Below, in pieces: positions 34,496 to 44,364 of a stretch of 64,000 bases of DNA. Made by a program: the position numbers and the translations under genes. Under the pieces are notes generated by a model. It saw only the letters and a list, made by a program, of their open reading frames with translations. It ran no database searches and had not been told where the DNA came from. This stretch comes from CBDCVO01 sp965223085. Its GTDB lineage: Bacteria > Pseudomonadota > Gammaproteobacteria > Ga0077536. Numbering within the stretch: position 1 is the first letter of the stretch; each line of letters begins with the position of its first letter. The stretch covers positions 930,001-994,000 of the forward strand of contig OZ244981.1 in the NCBI GenBank assembly GCA_965223085.1. Reading direction: 5' to 3'.

Positions 34496-36729
34496 CGGCA
34501 GCGCTAGCTGTCGCGTTACTGAGTTTATCGCTGCTTGGTTCGCTCGCCTTGATGAGCGCCGCAGTGCAGAACTCCGAGCGTTTCGGGGCGATGTATTCGA
34601 CGCTGTTGATCAGCAACTGCTTGGGATTGCTGACATTCGTGATTTTGATAGTGATCAATATTCGCGAGTTTCTCGGACAGTTAAGACGGCGCGAACCCGG
34701 GGCACGCCTCACGTTACGTATGTTATTGATCTTTGCGGCGCTAGCGATCACACCGGTGTTGGTACTCTACGCATTTTCACTCGACTTTTTGCGTCGAGGC
34801 GTGGACAACTGGTTTGACGTTCGCATCGACGCCGCCCTGAGCGACGCACTGGAGCTCAGCCGCGCCGCTCTCGACCTGCGCATGCGCGACCTGCTAGACG
34901 ATGTGCAACAAATCGGTGGTGAGTTAGCCAGCGGTGCGGCACCAGTCACGACCCTCGACCTGGACGCGCTGCGAAATCCCGAAAGTACCATAGTCTCGAA
35001 CACCTGGGCGCCTGAGCCCGCTGCGGATCTACATCTATTGCGCCAAGAATACGCCGCTGAAGAACTTTTGCTCACAACACGCGAAGGGCGCTTACTGCAA
35101 TCGAGCAGTAGTTTCCCGGATCTCGTTCCTCATCCACCTTCCGAGGCCGTGTTGCTACAGCTGCGGCAAGGGCGCTCGTATGTCGGCCTCGACCCCATCA
35201 ACGACAAAGAGATCTATATTCGCGTCGCTGTAAACGTGCCCGATGACTCGGTAACGCACGGACGACGCGTACTTGCAGCATTGTTTCCAATAGCAAGTCG
35301 TCTCGGCGATCTCGCGGAAAATGTGGAGACGGCTTACGCCCAATATAACGAGCTCGTCTATCTACGCGAGAAATTGAAACTGAGCTTTGCCATGACGCTC
35401 ACGCTAGTATTGCTATTCAGCGTGCTGACTGCGGCCTGGGCCGCATTCTACTCGGCTCGTCGTTTGGTAGCGCCACTGCGCGACCTCGCTGCCGGTACAG
35501 CGGCGGTCGCTGCCGGAGACTACGAAACCAAACTACCGGTGTCCGGCACCGACGAGGTCGGGTTTCTCGTCAGTTCGTTTAACGATATGACACGGCGTGT
35601 CGCGCAGGCACGCGCGGAAGTCGAAGCCCAACACGATTACGTCAACACGTTACTATCACAGTTGTCCTCGGGTGTAATCGCGTTAGACTCTCAACATGTC
35701 ATTACGACTATCAACGACAGCGCTCGAGAAATTCTCGACTTGGGAGAAGGAAGGGTGCTGAATACCAGCATTGAGCAACTCCCCCAGCAACGCGAGCATC
35801 TGCGTGCCTTCACTGACGGTCTGAGTCAACTAATAGACATCGGTGACGAGACTTGGCAACAAGAAATACAAATATTCACGCGCTCAGGACGACGGGCGTT
35901 AATGGTGCGTGGTAGAAGTTTATCGACAGATCAGGAAACCGAACGCGGCCACGTTATTATCTTTGATGATATTACTGCCTTGATCAAAGGCCAGCGCGAC
36001 GCCGCTTGGTCCGAGGTTGCGCGCCGTCTTGCGCATGAAATCAAAAACCCTTTGACGCCGATTCAACTATCCGCCGAGCGGTTACGGCAAAAATATCTGC
36101 CACGCATGACGGCCGGCGAAGCAGAAACCTTGGACCGGCTCACAAGTACAATCGTGCAACAAGTCGACACTATGAAATCAATGGTCAACACGTTCTCCGA
36201 CTACGCCAGACCGCCGAAGTTAACCCAAGATCGCGTTGAGGTAAACGAATTGCTCCGCGGCGTCGTCGATCTATTTCGCAGCGCCAATCCGAATATCCGT
36301 TTTTCCGCACACTTCGATGCTACGCTACCGCGCTTTGCCGCCGACGGCAATCGCCTACGCCAAGTATTCAATAATTTAATCAAAAATGCGGTGGAGGCAA
36401 CGCTCGGCATCGATGACCCACAGGTCACGGTGCGTACGACCAATCTCGTCTCAAACGCTGCTAACCATGTTGAGATCGCGATTTCCGATAATGGGCCTGG
36501 GATCGACACGGCAATGTTGGCGAATGTATTTGAACCCTATACTACAAATAAATCGAAAGGCACGGGGCTAGGTCTAGCGATCGTGAAGAAGATAGTTGAA
36601 GAACATGGGGGCGACGTTACGGTGAAGAATAAGCTTGATGTCGTGGGCGCCTGTATCACTGTGCGGCTCCCACTGCGCGATCAAGAAAACGTAAGTGAAC
36701 AACCCGTGCTAGAAAGGACAGCAACATGA
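34471..36729 (+). CDS. ntrY: Sensor histidine kinase NtrY
   Basis: The 752-residue membrane kinase has three or four N-terminal membrane segments (to about residue 110), an extracytoplasmic region, another segment near residue 310, a HAMP domain, a PAS domain, then the phosphorylated His in RRLAHEIKNPLTPIQLSAER and ATP-binding motifs NNLIKNAVEA, DNGPGID and KGTGLGLAIVKKI. It would phosphorylate NtrX, encoded next with a 4-base overlap. In other bacteria NtrYX responds to nitrogen or redox signals. ATG at 34471 chosen over TTG at 34462. Confidence 0.94.
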   Translation: MESRRRRLTAALAVALLSLSLLGSLALMSAAVQNSERFGAMYSTLLISNCLGLLTFVILIVINIREFLGQLRRREPGARLTLRMLLIFAALAITPVLVLYAFSLDFLRRGVDNWFDVRIDAALSDALELSRAALDLRMRDLLDDVQQIGGELASGAAPVTTLDLDALRNPESTIVSNTWAPEPAADLHLLRQEYAAEELLLTTREGRLLQSSSSFPDLVPHPPSEAVLLQLRQGRSYVGLDPINDKEIYIRVAVNVPDDSVTHGRRVLAALFPIASRLGDLAENVETAYAQYNELVYLREKLKLSFAMTLTLVLLFSVLTAAWAAFYSARRLVAPLRDLAAGTAAVAAGDYETKLPVSGTDEVGFLVSSFNDMTRRVAQARAEVEAQHDYVNTLLSQLSSGVIALDSQHVITTINDSAREILDLGEGRVLNTSIEQLPQQREHLRAFTDGLSQLIDIGDETWQQEIQIFTRSGRRALMVRGRSLSTDQETERGHVIIFDDITALIKGQRDAAWSEVARRLAHEIKNPLTPIQLSAERLRQKYLPRMTAGEAETLDRLTSTIVQQVDTMKSMVNTFSDYARPPKLTQDRVEVNELLRGVVDLFRSANPNIRFSAHFDATLPRFAADGNRLRQVFNNLIKNAVEATLGIDDPQVTVRTTNLVSNAANHVEIAISDNGPGIDTAMLANVFEPYTTNKSKGTGLGLAIVKKIVEEHGGDVTVKNKLDVVGACITVRLPLRDQENVSEQPVLERTAT

Positions 36730-38102
36730 GCGCGGCACATATTCTCGTCGTGGACGATGAGCCCGACATTCGCGTGTTACTCAAAGAAATATTAGAAGAC
36801 GACGGCTTCGACGTTACGGTCGCAGAAAATGCAGCCGAAGCACGCGCAGCCCGCCGTCAACGACGACCAGATCTGGTGTTATTAGACATTTGGATGCCCG
36901 ATGTCGATGGCATAACTTTGCTCAAAGAATGGTCCAAAGACCAGCAAACAGACGTTCCGGTGGTGATGATGTCGGGTCACGGTACGGTCGAAACCGCTGT
37001 GGAAGCCACACGCCTTGGGGCTTACGACTTCATTGAAAAACCGTTATCGATCGCGAAACTGATGATCACCGTGCGCAATAGCCTGGCATCCGCCGATCTG
37101 CAACGCGAGAACATTGGACTCAAACGCACCTCCAGCACCGGTGATGAGTTCATCGGTACCAGCCCAACAGTTGAACAGCTACGCGACGACGCGCGACGCA
37201 TCGCACAACACAACACGACGATTTTTGTCACCGGCGAGTCCGGTGCGGGAAAGGAAATTGTCGGACGTTATTTGCACAACCATAGTTCGCGCGCCGCTGG
37301 TCCGTTTATCGTTGTTAGTGTCGCGGGGCTCGCCCGCGAAAACCCCGATGCCGAGTTGTTCGGCAACGAAGATGGCGGCATCGTGACATTCGGCTCCTTG
37401 GAACAGGCCAACGGCGGAACGCTTTTTCTTAAAGACATCGCTGATATGGATTTAAGTACCCAAGCGCGATTGCTTGGGACACTCGAGAATCAAACCTTGT
37501 TGCGCGTAGGCGGACGAGAGCCGGTAACAGTCGATACACGTATCATTGCGGCCACGCGACACGATTTGTCGGAAGCAGTGAACGCCAGAAAATTCCGTGA
37601 AGACTTATTTTATCATCTCAATGTCGTGCCCTTGCACGTGCCGCCGCTACGCGACCACTTAGACGACATCGATGCGCTCGTCGATCATTATTTCGATCAT
37701 TTCGTGCACCAAGAAGGTCTACCGCGACGTACGCTATCCGCTCCAGCCCGTAACCGCCTCCGCGACTATCATTGGCCTGGGAACATTCGCGAACTAAAAA
37801 ACCTCGTGCAACGCTTGTTGATCCTTGGCAATGGCAATGAAATCGAGGCGTATGAAATCAGCGCTGCACTGAGCATGCGCCCGTCTAGTAATGTTCAGCA
37901 GACCCCCCCAGGGTTTGAGTTGCCACTGCGTGAAGCGCGTGAAAAATTTGAGAGGTCCTATCTTGAATTTCAGCTCCACCAGTGCGAAGGCAGTGTTAGC
38001 AAAGTCGCGGAACGCGTCGGCATAGAACGCACCCACCTATACAGGAAGCTGCGCAGCCTCGGCATCGATCCCAAACAGATCAAGGAATCTGCCAAGGAAT
38101 GA
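36726..38102 (+). CDS. ntrX: NtrX-type response regulator with degenerate AAA+ domain
   Basis: The 458-residue regulator has a receiver domain with phospho-acceptor Asp54 (LLDIWMPD), an AAA+ domain and a Fis-type HTH at the end (VAERVGIERTHLYRKLRSLG). The AAA+ part departs from active sigma-54 activators. The Walker A GESGAGKE (170-177) remains. The GAFTGA loop is replaced by GGIVTFG around 217-223, Walker B reads LFLKD in place of LFLDE (Lys236), and the second arginine of FREDLFYR is His297. It probably binds DNA without activating sigma-54. Known NtrX proteins in some other lineages also lack GAFTGA. Confidence 0.93.
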   Translation: MSAAHILVVDDEPDIRVLLKEILEDDGFDVTVAENAAEARAARRQRRPDLVLLDIWMPDVDGITLLKEWSKDQQTDVPVVMMSGHGTVETAVEATRLGAYDFIEKPLSIAKLMITVRNSLASADLQRENIGLKRTSSTGDEFIGTSPTVEQLRDDARRIAQHNTTIFVTGESGAGKEIVGRYLHNHSSRAAGPFIVVSVAGLARENPDAELFGNEDGGIVTFGSLEQANGGTLFLKDIADMDLSTQARLLGTLENQTLLRVGGREPVTVDTRIIAATRHDLSEAVNARKFREDLFYHLNVVPLHVPPLRDHLDDIDALVDHYFDHFVHQEGLPRRTLSAPARNRLRDYHWPGNIRELKNLVQRLLILGNGNEIEAYEISAALSMRPSSNVQQTPPGFELPLREAREKFERSYLEFQLHQCEGSVSKVAERVGIERTHLYRKLRSLGIDPKQIKESAKE

Positions 38103-39472
38103 AAATTATCATTCTGGGGGCGGGCCAAGTGGGATCCTCGGTAGCGTCCAATTTATGCAGTGAAGCAAACGACATTACGGTAGTCGATACCGACCCTGCG
38201 CGATTACAGCTTTTGCAAGATCGTCTCGACCTACGCGCGGTGGTCGGCCACGCCGCCTACCCCAATGTGTTAGAACGCGCCGGTGCGGAAGACGCCGACA
38301 TGGTTATCGCCGTGACGAATAGCGATGAGACGAACATGATCGCTTGTCAAATTTCCTACACGCTATTTCGAACACCGACCAAGATCGCGCGCATACGCGA
38401 AGTGCAATACCAAATGCATCCCGAACTGTTCGCACAAGAAGCGTTACCCGTCGACGTCTTAATCAGCCCCGAGCAGGAAGTAACAGACTATATCTACCGG
38501 CTCGTAACGTTCCCGGGGGCGCTACAAGTGCTTGACTTCGCCGGCGGCCGCGTACAACTAGTTACCGCGCGGGCATTTCACGGTGGCCCGCTCGTCGGGC
38601 ATGCCCTGCGCGAGCTCCCCGAACAGCTGCCGGGAATCGAAACTCGTGTGGCCGCGATTTACCGCCGCCAACAAGCGATCATTCCCCAGGGCGACACCGT
38701 TATCGAAGCCGGGGATGAAGTGTTTTTTGTCGCCACGCCGCGCAACGTCAAGCAGGTGATGAGCGAGTTTCGAAAACTCGATCAACCGAATAAGCGCGTC
38801 ATCATTGCCGGCGGCGGAAATATTGGCAAGCGTCTCGCCAACGCATTGGAAAAAAAGTGCCATGTGAAAATCGTCGAAACAGATCCCGAGCGGGCAAGTT
38901 ATTTATCCGAAGAGCTTACCCACACCTATGTATTGCTCGGAGATGCCGCGGATGAAGACTTGTTGGTCGAAGAAAATATCGAAAACACGGATGTCTTTTG
39001 TGCGCTCACGAATGCCGATGAAGCGAATATCATTTCTTCGATGCTCGCCAAGCGACTCGGCGTAAGAACCGTTATGGCGCTAATCAATCGCGCCGCTTAC
39101 GTAGACCTCGTACAGCAGGATATTATTGATATCGCAATTTCCCCTCAGCAGACTACGATCGGCAGTTTGCTCGCTCATGTTAGACGAGGGGACGTCGTGA
39201 AAGTTCATGCATTGCGACGCGGTGCTGCGGAGGCGATCGAGGCGATCGCACACGGCGATCGAAATTCTAGTCGCGTCGTCGGCCGTGAGATCGACGACAT
39301 CGATCTACCGTCCGGCACGACCATAACGGCGATCGTGCGCGGCGAAGAAGTCATTATGGTGCATCACGATACGGTCGTCGAAGAAGAAGATCATGTGATT
39401 ATGTTCGTGACGAATAAACACGATGTGCGTGACGTTGAACGCCTATTCCAAGTTAGCGCAACGTTTCTCTAG
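38099..39472 (+). CDS. trkA: Trk potassium uptake NAD-binding subunit TrkA
   Basis: The 457-residue cytoplasmic protein is two repeats of RCK_N (Rossmann) and RCK_C domains. The first begins KIIILGAGQVGSSVASNL with the acidic VVDTD after it; the second begins VIIAGGGNIGKRLANAL near residue 233. TrkA gates the TrkH channel in response to nucleotides. Its ATG overlaps the ntrX stop. The trkA-trkH pair follows ntrYX here. Confidence 0.96.
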   Translation: MKIIILGAGQVGSSVASNLCSEANDITVVDTDPARLQLLQDRLDLRAVVGHAAYPNVLERAGAEDADMVIAVTNSDETNMIACQISYTLFRTPTKIARIREVQYQMHPELFAQEALPVDVLISPEQEVTDYIYRLVTFPGALQVLDFAGGRVQLVTARAFHGGPLVGHALRELPEQLPGIETRVAAIYRRQQAIIPQGDTVIEAGDEVFFVATPRNVKQVMSEFRKLDQPNKRVIIAGGGNIGKRLANALEKKCHVKIVETDPERASYLSEELTHTYVLLGDAADEDLLVEENIENTDVFCALTNADEANIISSMLAKRLGVRTVMALINRAAYVDLVQQDIIDIAISPQQTTIGSLLAHVRRGDVVKVHALRRGAAEAIEAIAHGDRNSSRVVGREIDDIDLPSGTTITAIVRGEEVIMVHHDTVVEEEDHVIMFVTNKHDVRDVERLFQVSATFL

Positions 39473-39541
39473 TGCAGATATTGCACGAGAACCGCGGATG
39501 ATGACGCAGGAAAAATTCGGGTTAGGGCCATTCGGATCACC

Positions 39542-39568
39542 ATGAGAGGGCCCAACGGGTAACGGGCC
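39542..39568 (+). promoter_or_regulatory. Mini-ORF and hairpin at the trkH start
   Basis: Six codons (Met-Arg-Gly-Pro-Asn-Gly, 39542-39562 with TAA) end 6 bases before the trkH GTG. GGCCC (39549-39553) can pair with GGGCC (39564-39568), so a stem lies between the GAGAGG ribosome binding site and the start codon. The stem would bring the binding site close to the start. Whether the mini-ORF is translated is unknown. Confidence 0.4.
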
Positions 39569-41020
39569 GTGCGTCTCAAGGCAATTCAAAGAATCCTCGG
39601 CGTATTGCTCGCCGTATTCAGTATCGTTCTGCTTCCCCCGCTACTGATCGCCGCGTTTGCGCGCGACGGCACCGCGACAGCGTTTCTGATCGCCACAATT
39701 GTGACCTTGATTGGCGGGCTATTGCTATGGTTCCCGGTCAGACACACCAAAGAAGACATGAAAGTCCGCGATGGGTTTCTCGTGGTGGTTCTATTCTGGG
39801 CGGTACTAGGCTTGTCGGGCGCGATTCCCTTTATGCTGGCAGAGCAGCCGCACATGCCGCTCGCGGACGCGCTGTTCGAATCAGTGTCTGGTTTAACGAC
39901 CACCGGCGCAACGGTAATCGTAGGCATCGATAAACTGCCGAGCTCGATTTTATTCTACCGCCAATTACTGCAGTGGTTAGGCGGCATGGGGATCATTGTA
40001 TTGGCAGTCGCGGTGCTACCGATGCTGGGGATTGGGGGAATGCAACTTTATCGCGCTGAAACCCCCGGTCCAATGAAGGACTCTAAGCTTACGCCGCGCA
40101 TCACCGAGACCGCGAAGACGCTATGGTATATCTATCTCGGGATGACGATCGCTTGTGCGCTAGCGTACTACCTCGCCGGCATGAGCGTGTTTGATGCCAT
40201 TGGTCATAGTTTTTCAACGGTGGCCATTGGTGGTTTTTCGACTCACGATCGAAGCCTCGGCTATTTCGATAGCATGGGTATCGAAGCGATCGCCATTTTT
40301 TTCATGTTTCTCGCTGGTATCAATTTTTCGCTTCACTTTCTCTCTTGGCGACACCGCAATCTAAGCGCCTATCTTGCGGACTCTGAGTTCAAACTCTATG
40401 CCAGTGCGCTGCTCGCCGTTGGCTGTCTATGCGTGGTCGGTTTGACTGTTACATCCGAGTTGACGGATTTCGGCACAGCCTTGCGGGTCGGTTTATTTCA
40501 GACGGTTTCCATTGCCACCACGACGGGATTTACAACCGCAGATTTTTCCACCTGGCCGGGCATGTTGCCCGTGATGCTATTGTTTTCGAGTTTCATGGGA
40601 GGTTGCGGCGGCTCGACCGGTGGGGGCATTAAAGTCGTTCGATTTCTATTGCTCTATAAACAAGGTTTGCGTGAAATTAGAAGGCTGGTTCATCCTAGCG
40701 CGGTCATTCCGATCAAGATGGGTGGGCGCCCGGTCAATAGCCGCGTCGTCGATGCGGTGTGGGGGTTTTTTGCTACGTATGTGGCCGTATTCACGGTATT
40801 GATGTTGGCTTTGATGGCTGTGGGACTCGACCAGATCACGGCGTTCTCAGCGATCGGTGCGTGTTTGAACAATCTGGGCCCCGGTCTCGGCGGCATCGCA
40901 TCGCACTACGGTAACTTACCGGATGCGGCAAAATACATCTTGATCTTGGCGATGCTACTCGGGCGTTTGGAAATTTTTACTTTATTAGTCTTGATCACGC
41001 CCGCATTCTGGCGCGCGTAG
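39569..41020 (+). CDS. trkH: Trk potassium transporter TrkH
   Basis: The 483-residue membrane protein has the four-repeat K+ channel architecture: ESVSGLTTTGATV (first filter), HSFSTVAIGGFSTHD (second), VSIATTTGFTTADF (third) and GACLNNLGPGLGG (fourth), each with the filter glycine, and many hydrophobic segments. It forms the K+ pore controlled by TrkA. Starts with GTG; the N-terminus MRLKAIQRILGVLL fits TrkH of related bacteria. It ends 30 bases before the convergent pyrD-like gene. Confidence 0.95.
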   Translation: MRLKAIQRILGVLLAVFSIVLLPPLLIAAFARDGTATAFLIATIVTLIGGLLLWFPVRHTKEDMKVRDGFLVVVLFWAVLGLSGAIPFMLAEQPHMPLADALFESVSGLTTTGATVIVGIDKLPSSILFYRQLLQWLGGMGIIVLAVAVLPMLGIGGMQLYRAETPGPMKDSKLTPRITETAKTLWYIYLGMTIACALAYYLAGMSVFDAIGHSFSTVAIGGFSTHDRSLGYFDSMGIEAIAIFFMFLAGINFSLHFLSWRHRNLSAYLADSEFKLYASALLAVGCLCVVGLTVTSELTDFGTALRVGLFQTVSIATTTGFTTADFSTWPGMLPVMLLFSSFMGGCGGSTGGGIKVVRFLLLYKQGLREIRRLVHPSAVIPIKMGGRPVNSRVVDAVWGFFATYVAVFTVLMLALMAVGLDQITAFSAIGACLNNLGPGLGGIASHYGNLPDAAKYILILAMLLGRLEIFTLLVLITPAFWRA

Positions 41021-41050
41021 CTTGCTCGACCGTTGACGTCACGGTTCCTA

Positions 41051-42007
41051 TCACACATCGGTGGGCAATGCCAAAGCACCTATCAAGTCCGTAAGCCGCT
41101 GCTCGCCCTGTTGGTCCATATAATCGAGGATCCCTTGATTGATCTGGGGGCATATCAGCGGTTCATAGAATAAGCCGGTACCGATACCTACGGCGCTCGC
41201 GCCGGCCAAGAGAAACTCGATCGCATCGTGCGCGTTGGTGATCCCGCCCTGACCGATTATCGGGATGTTATGCCGCTGCGCGAGCGCGCTGACTTCCAAT
41301 ACCTTAAACAAAGCGATCGGTTTAATCGCCGGTCCAGACAAACCGCCCTGAACGTTGCCGAGGATCGGCGTGCGCGACGCAATGTCGATGGCCATGCCCA
41401 TGACGGTATTGATGACCGCTAATGCATCTGTACCGGCGTCGATGCATCGTTGCGCGTTGTCGACGATATCAGTTTGATTTGGCGAGAGCTTGGTGATCAG
41501 CGGCTTGCTGGTCATCGCGCGGCAGGCTGCGACGACCGCCGCCGACATCTCGGGGTCATTGCCGAAAGCAACACCACCTTCTTTTACGTTCGGACACGAA
41601 ATGTTGATCTCGATCGCGTCGATCGGAGAATCGTCGAAGATGCGGGTAACTTCCGCGTATTCTTCGAGCGTCGAACCGGACACGTTAGCAATAAAACGCG
41701 TCTCGCTAAAATCTAGCCCCGGTAGTATTTCTTCCACCACTGCGCGAGCGCCAGGATTCTGCAAGCCGATGGCGTTCAGCATGCCGCTTGGCGTCTCGGC
41801 GAGGCGATGCGGAGCATTGCCGAGTCGCGGCTGCAAGGTCGTGCCTTTTAAGCACACCGCACCGACGTCTCGATTCGTAAATCCGTCGACGCGGGTATAT
41901 TCCTCCCCGAAACCGACACAGCCCGATAGCAACACGAGCGGCGATGCAAAGCGCATACCGCAAAAGTTGGTTTCAAGGCGTGGGTCGGGGGCGGATCTGT
42001 CAGCCAT
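41051..42007 (-). CDS. pyrD: Dihydroorotate dehydrogenase, class 1B-like
   Basis: The 318-residue flavoprotein matches the class 1 fold: N-terminal ETNFCGMRFASPLVLLSGCVGFG, catalytic-loop NISCPNVKEGG with the active-site Cys of class 1 enzymes, KLSPNQTDI, and the FMN-phosphate motif GQGGITNAHDAIEFLLAGAS. Class 1B enzymes oxidise dihydroorotate with NAD through a PyrK partner, whereas most gammaproteobacteria use the membrane class 2 enzyme. No pyrK is in the window. The ATG at 42007 is 47 bases from the divergent trmL start. A dihydropyrimidine-type dehydrogenase is a less likely alternative. Confidence 0.85.
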   Translation of the reverse strand: MADRSAPDPRLETNFCGMRFASPLVLLSGCVGFGEEYTRVDGFTNRDVGAVCLKGTTLQPRLGNAPHRLAETPSGMLNAIGLQNPGARAVVEEILPGLDFSETRFIANVSGSTLEEYAEVTRIFDDSPIDAIEINISCPNVKEGGVAFGNDPEMSAAVVAACRAMTSKPLITKLSPNQTDIVDNAQRCIDAGTDALAVINTVMGMAIDIASRTPILGNVQGGLSGPAIKPIALFKVLEVSALAQRHNIPIIGQGGITNAHDAIEFLLAGASAVGIGTGLFYEPLICPQINQGILDYMDQQGEQRLTDLIGALALPTDV

Positions 42008-42054
42008 CAATGCGCTACAGTTCTAAGTTCTTTCATATCCACCTCGATCGCACC

Positions 42055-42519
42055 ATGTTTGACGTCGCTTTGTTCGAACCCGAGATTGCGCCGAATACCG
42101 GTAACATTATACGTCTGTGCGCCAATACCGGCGCGCGCTTACACCTCATAGGCACGCTCGGTTTTCATTTGGATGATCGGGCGTTGCGGCGCGCGGGCCT
42201 AGACTACCATGAACGCGTCACCACCCTACGACACGATAACTTCGCGACGTTTCGCCGAGCGATCGCGCCAAGGCGCGTGTTGGGGTTTTCGACGCGTGGC
42301 GCGCACAGCGCTTACGAAATAAATTATCGCGCTGATGACTGCTTGCTATTTGGCCCCGAAACACGTGGCTTTCCAGCGGAAATTCGTCACGCCTTGGGGG
42401 CGAACGCCGTGCTCAAGATCCCCATGATCAAAAACAGCCGTAGCCTCAATCTCGCGAATGCCGTTGCAATCGCGCTCTACGAAGCCTGGCGCCAAATCGG
42501 TTTCGAGGCAACGTGCTAA
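42055..42519 (+). CDS. trmL: tRNA (cytidine/uridine-2'-O-)-methyltransferase TrmL
   Basis: The 154-residue SPOUT enzyme methylates the wobble nucleotide of certain tRNA-Leu. It starts MFDVALFEPEIAPNTGNIIR and contains LFGPETRGFP and the knot-forming LKIPMIKNSRSLNLANAVAIALYE. The open frame extends 37 codons upstream through the pyrD start, so the ATG at 42055 was chosen. It converges on the hydantoinase pseudogene with a 14-base gap. Confidence 0.95.
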   Translation: MFDVALFEPEIAPNTGNIIRLCANTGARLHLIGTLGFHLDDRALRRAGLDYHERVTTLRHDNFATFRRAIAPRRVLGFSTRGAHSAYEINYRADDCLLFGPETRGFPAEIRHALGANAVLKIPMIKNSRSLNLANAVAIALYEAWRQIGFEATC

Positions 42520-42533
42520 CCTAAGGCGGCTTG

Positions 42534-44321
42534 CTATTCTCGGTATTCACGCGTCGCGACCTCATCGACCGCCAAGCTACCGTCTTCGCAAGCACCGCTG
42601 AAGATGACGCCATAGAGGGTCTGGACACGCTCGACAGTTTCCCAAGATTCGAGTACATCACGCAGAACGCGACGCGGATCACGCGTGAGCGGATCGCCGT
42701 AACCACCGCCACCAGCGTCAACACCCCGGATCCACTCACCCGCTTCCAACACGCACTCGACGACACCTGGGAGCTTTTCTTCGCTGCCGTCGGAACCTAA
42801 TTTATAGGTCGCCGCGGGCGGTCCGGCCTAACCTCCGCAGACACCGCGCGGCGGATTCTCCTGACCATCGCACGAAACAACGACGGTCATCGGATCGCGG
42901 CGCGGCCCATAGATGACTTCGACGCCGGGCGAACCTCGAAAACGCCCCGCACCGCCGCCCCCGGGAATTACCGCGACAGACTTAAACAATATCGGATGCT
43001 TCGATTCCTCAACTTCCACACTGGCTCGATAAATCACCGCCGCTGCCACCGGCAAGCCATACGACAACCAGCCGTCGCTTACCGGCGTCCCCGGACCACC
43101 GTTGGCTAGGATCCACGCTTGATTAATAAACGGTGCGCCGTCACGGCGCCAGTCTCGACCGGAAATCACCGCCGCCCCGGCCCCCATGCCCATCGCCCCT
43201 TCGGCTAGACCATAACCCTCACCAATAGCGGCGAACGCGGTTTGGGTGGCGTTGACAATGCGATCGCCAATGTTTGTCGTTGTCATCGAACAACTATGAG
43301 GAAACTGTGGCTTACCGGTAATGCAACCGTCGCGCAATTTCACCTCAACACGTGAAAAACTGCCCGCATTGTGTGGAATATCGTGATCGATGCAATTAAA
43401 CACACCGCACATCGCGTTGCTCGTTGCGCAAGCAACCGACTTATTTAGACCGAATGCTTTATTGTCCGCATTGCGAGTTAAGTCGACTTCGATGCGCGCG
43501 TCCTGTGGATCGATGGTGACCTCAACCAGGATGGGAAGCCCATCGGGTATGACGGGAGGCAATGGATCGTAGCGGCTCGTGCTCGAGAATTTGCCCTCGG
43601 GAAGCTTGCGGATCGCTTCAACCATACGGCGCTCCGAATAGGCAAACCATTGATCAATAAATTGCTTGATCGTCTCGACGCCATAGCGCTCGACCAGTTG
43701 AATTATGCGTCGCTCGCCAATACGAGCCGCACCGATCGAGGCGAGGTAATCTCCATACCACTGTTCTGGAACGCGGATGCGGCGTTGGCACATGCGAATA
43801 ATGTCATCCACGTCAGCATAGTCGTGCTGAACTCGCACACAGGGAAAGATGAGCGCGCCTTCTTCATAGACGTCACGCGCGTAGGCGTGATAGGTGCTTG
43901 GAATCGAATTACCGCAGTCCGCCTGATGGGCTTTCGCACAGGTTGTGAACAAATACTCGCCGCCGACAAACACCGGCACCATATACATATGGTCGGCGGC
44001 GTGCGTATTGCCGAGGTAAGGATCGTTGTGCAAAAACGCGTCGCCCGGTGCGAGCTCAGGATGAAGATCGCACATCGCTTGAGTCTGCAAGCTGCTGCCG
44101 AAGATGTGCACCGGCGCACCTTCTCCGGGTGTTAGCAAACGATTATCTGCGGTGACGATCGAACAGGAAAAATCGCGCACCACCGCCAATACGGCCGAGC
44201 GCGCAGTCTTTAATAACGTGTTGACCATTTCGCGCACGATCGAATCGAGGCGATTCGCCAATACCGCCATCAAAACCGGGTCCATCTGCGTCGCCGGGGT
44301 TTTTGTCGCGTCGGTATTCAT
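42534..44321 (-). pseudogene. hyuB: N-methylhydantoinase B / oxoprolinase beta-type gene interrupted by in-frame TAG
   Basis: The frame encodes 497 residues of a HyuB-family protein (PGEGAPVHIFGSS, FLHNDPYLGNTHAADH, VIPGGGGAGRFRGS), then TAG at 42828-42830. The same frame continues without another stop for 97 codons. That part, PPAATYKLGSDG followed by EWIRGVDAGGGGYGDPLTRDP and VYGV-like LYGVIF, is the expected HyuB C-terminus. A single C-to-T change of a CAG would explain it. TAG is a normal stop elsewhere here (trkA, fmt). No hyuA partner is nearby. It lies directly after mshP on the same strand. ATG at 44363 is an alternative start. Confidence 0.88.
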
Positions 44322-44364
44322 CGCTGCGAGTCCAGTGTAAGACGAACGCCGCGCGTGCCGCAAA

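Noticed and set aside
42828..42830. TAG reassignment (for example pyrrolysine or a changed code)
   Set aside because: TAG ends other genes here (trkA, fmt, the hyuB frame itself), and no suppressor system is visible.
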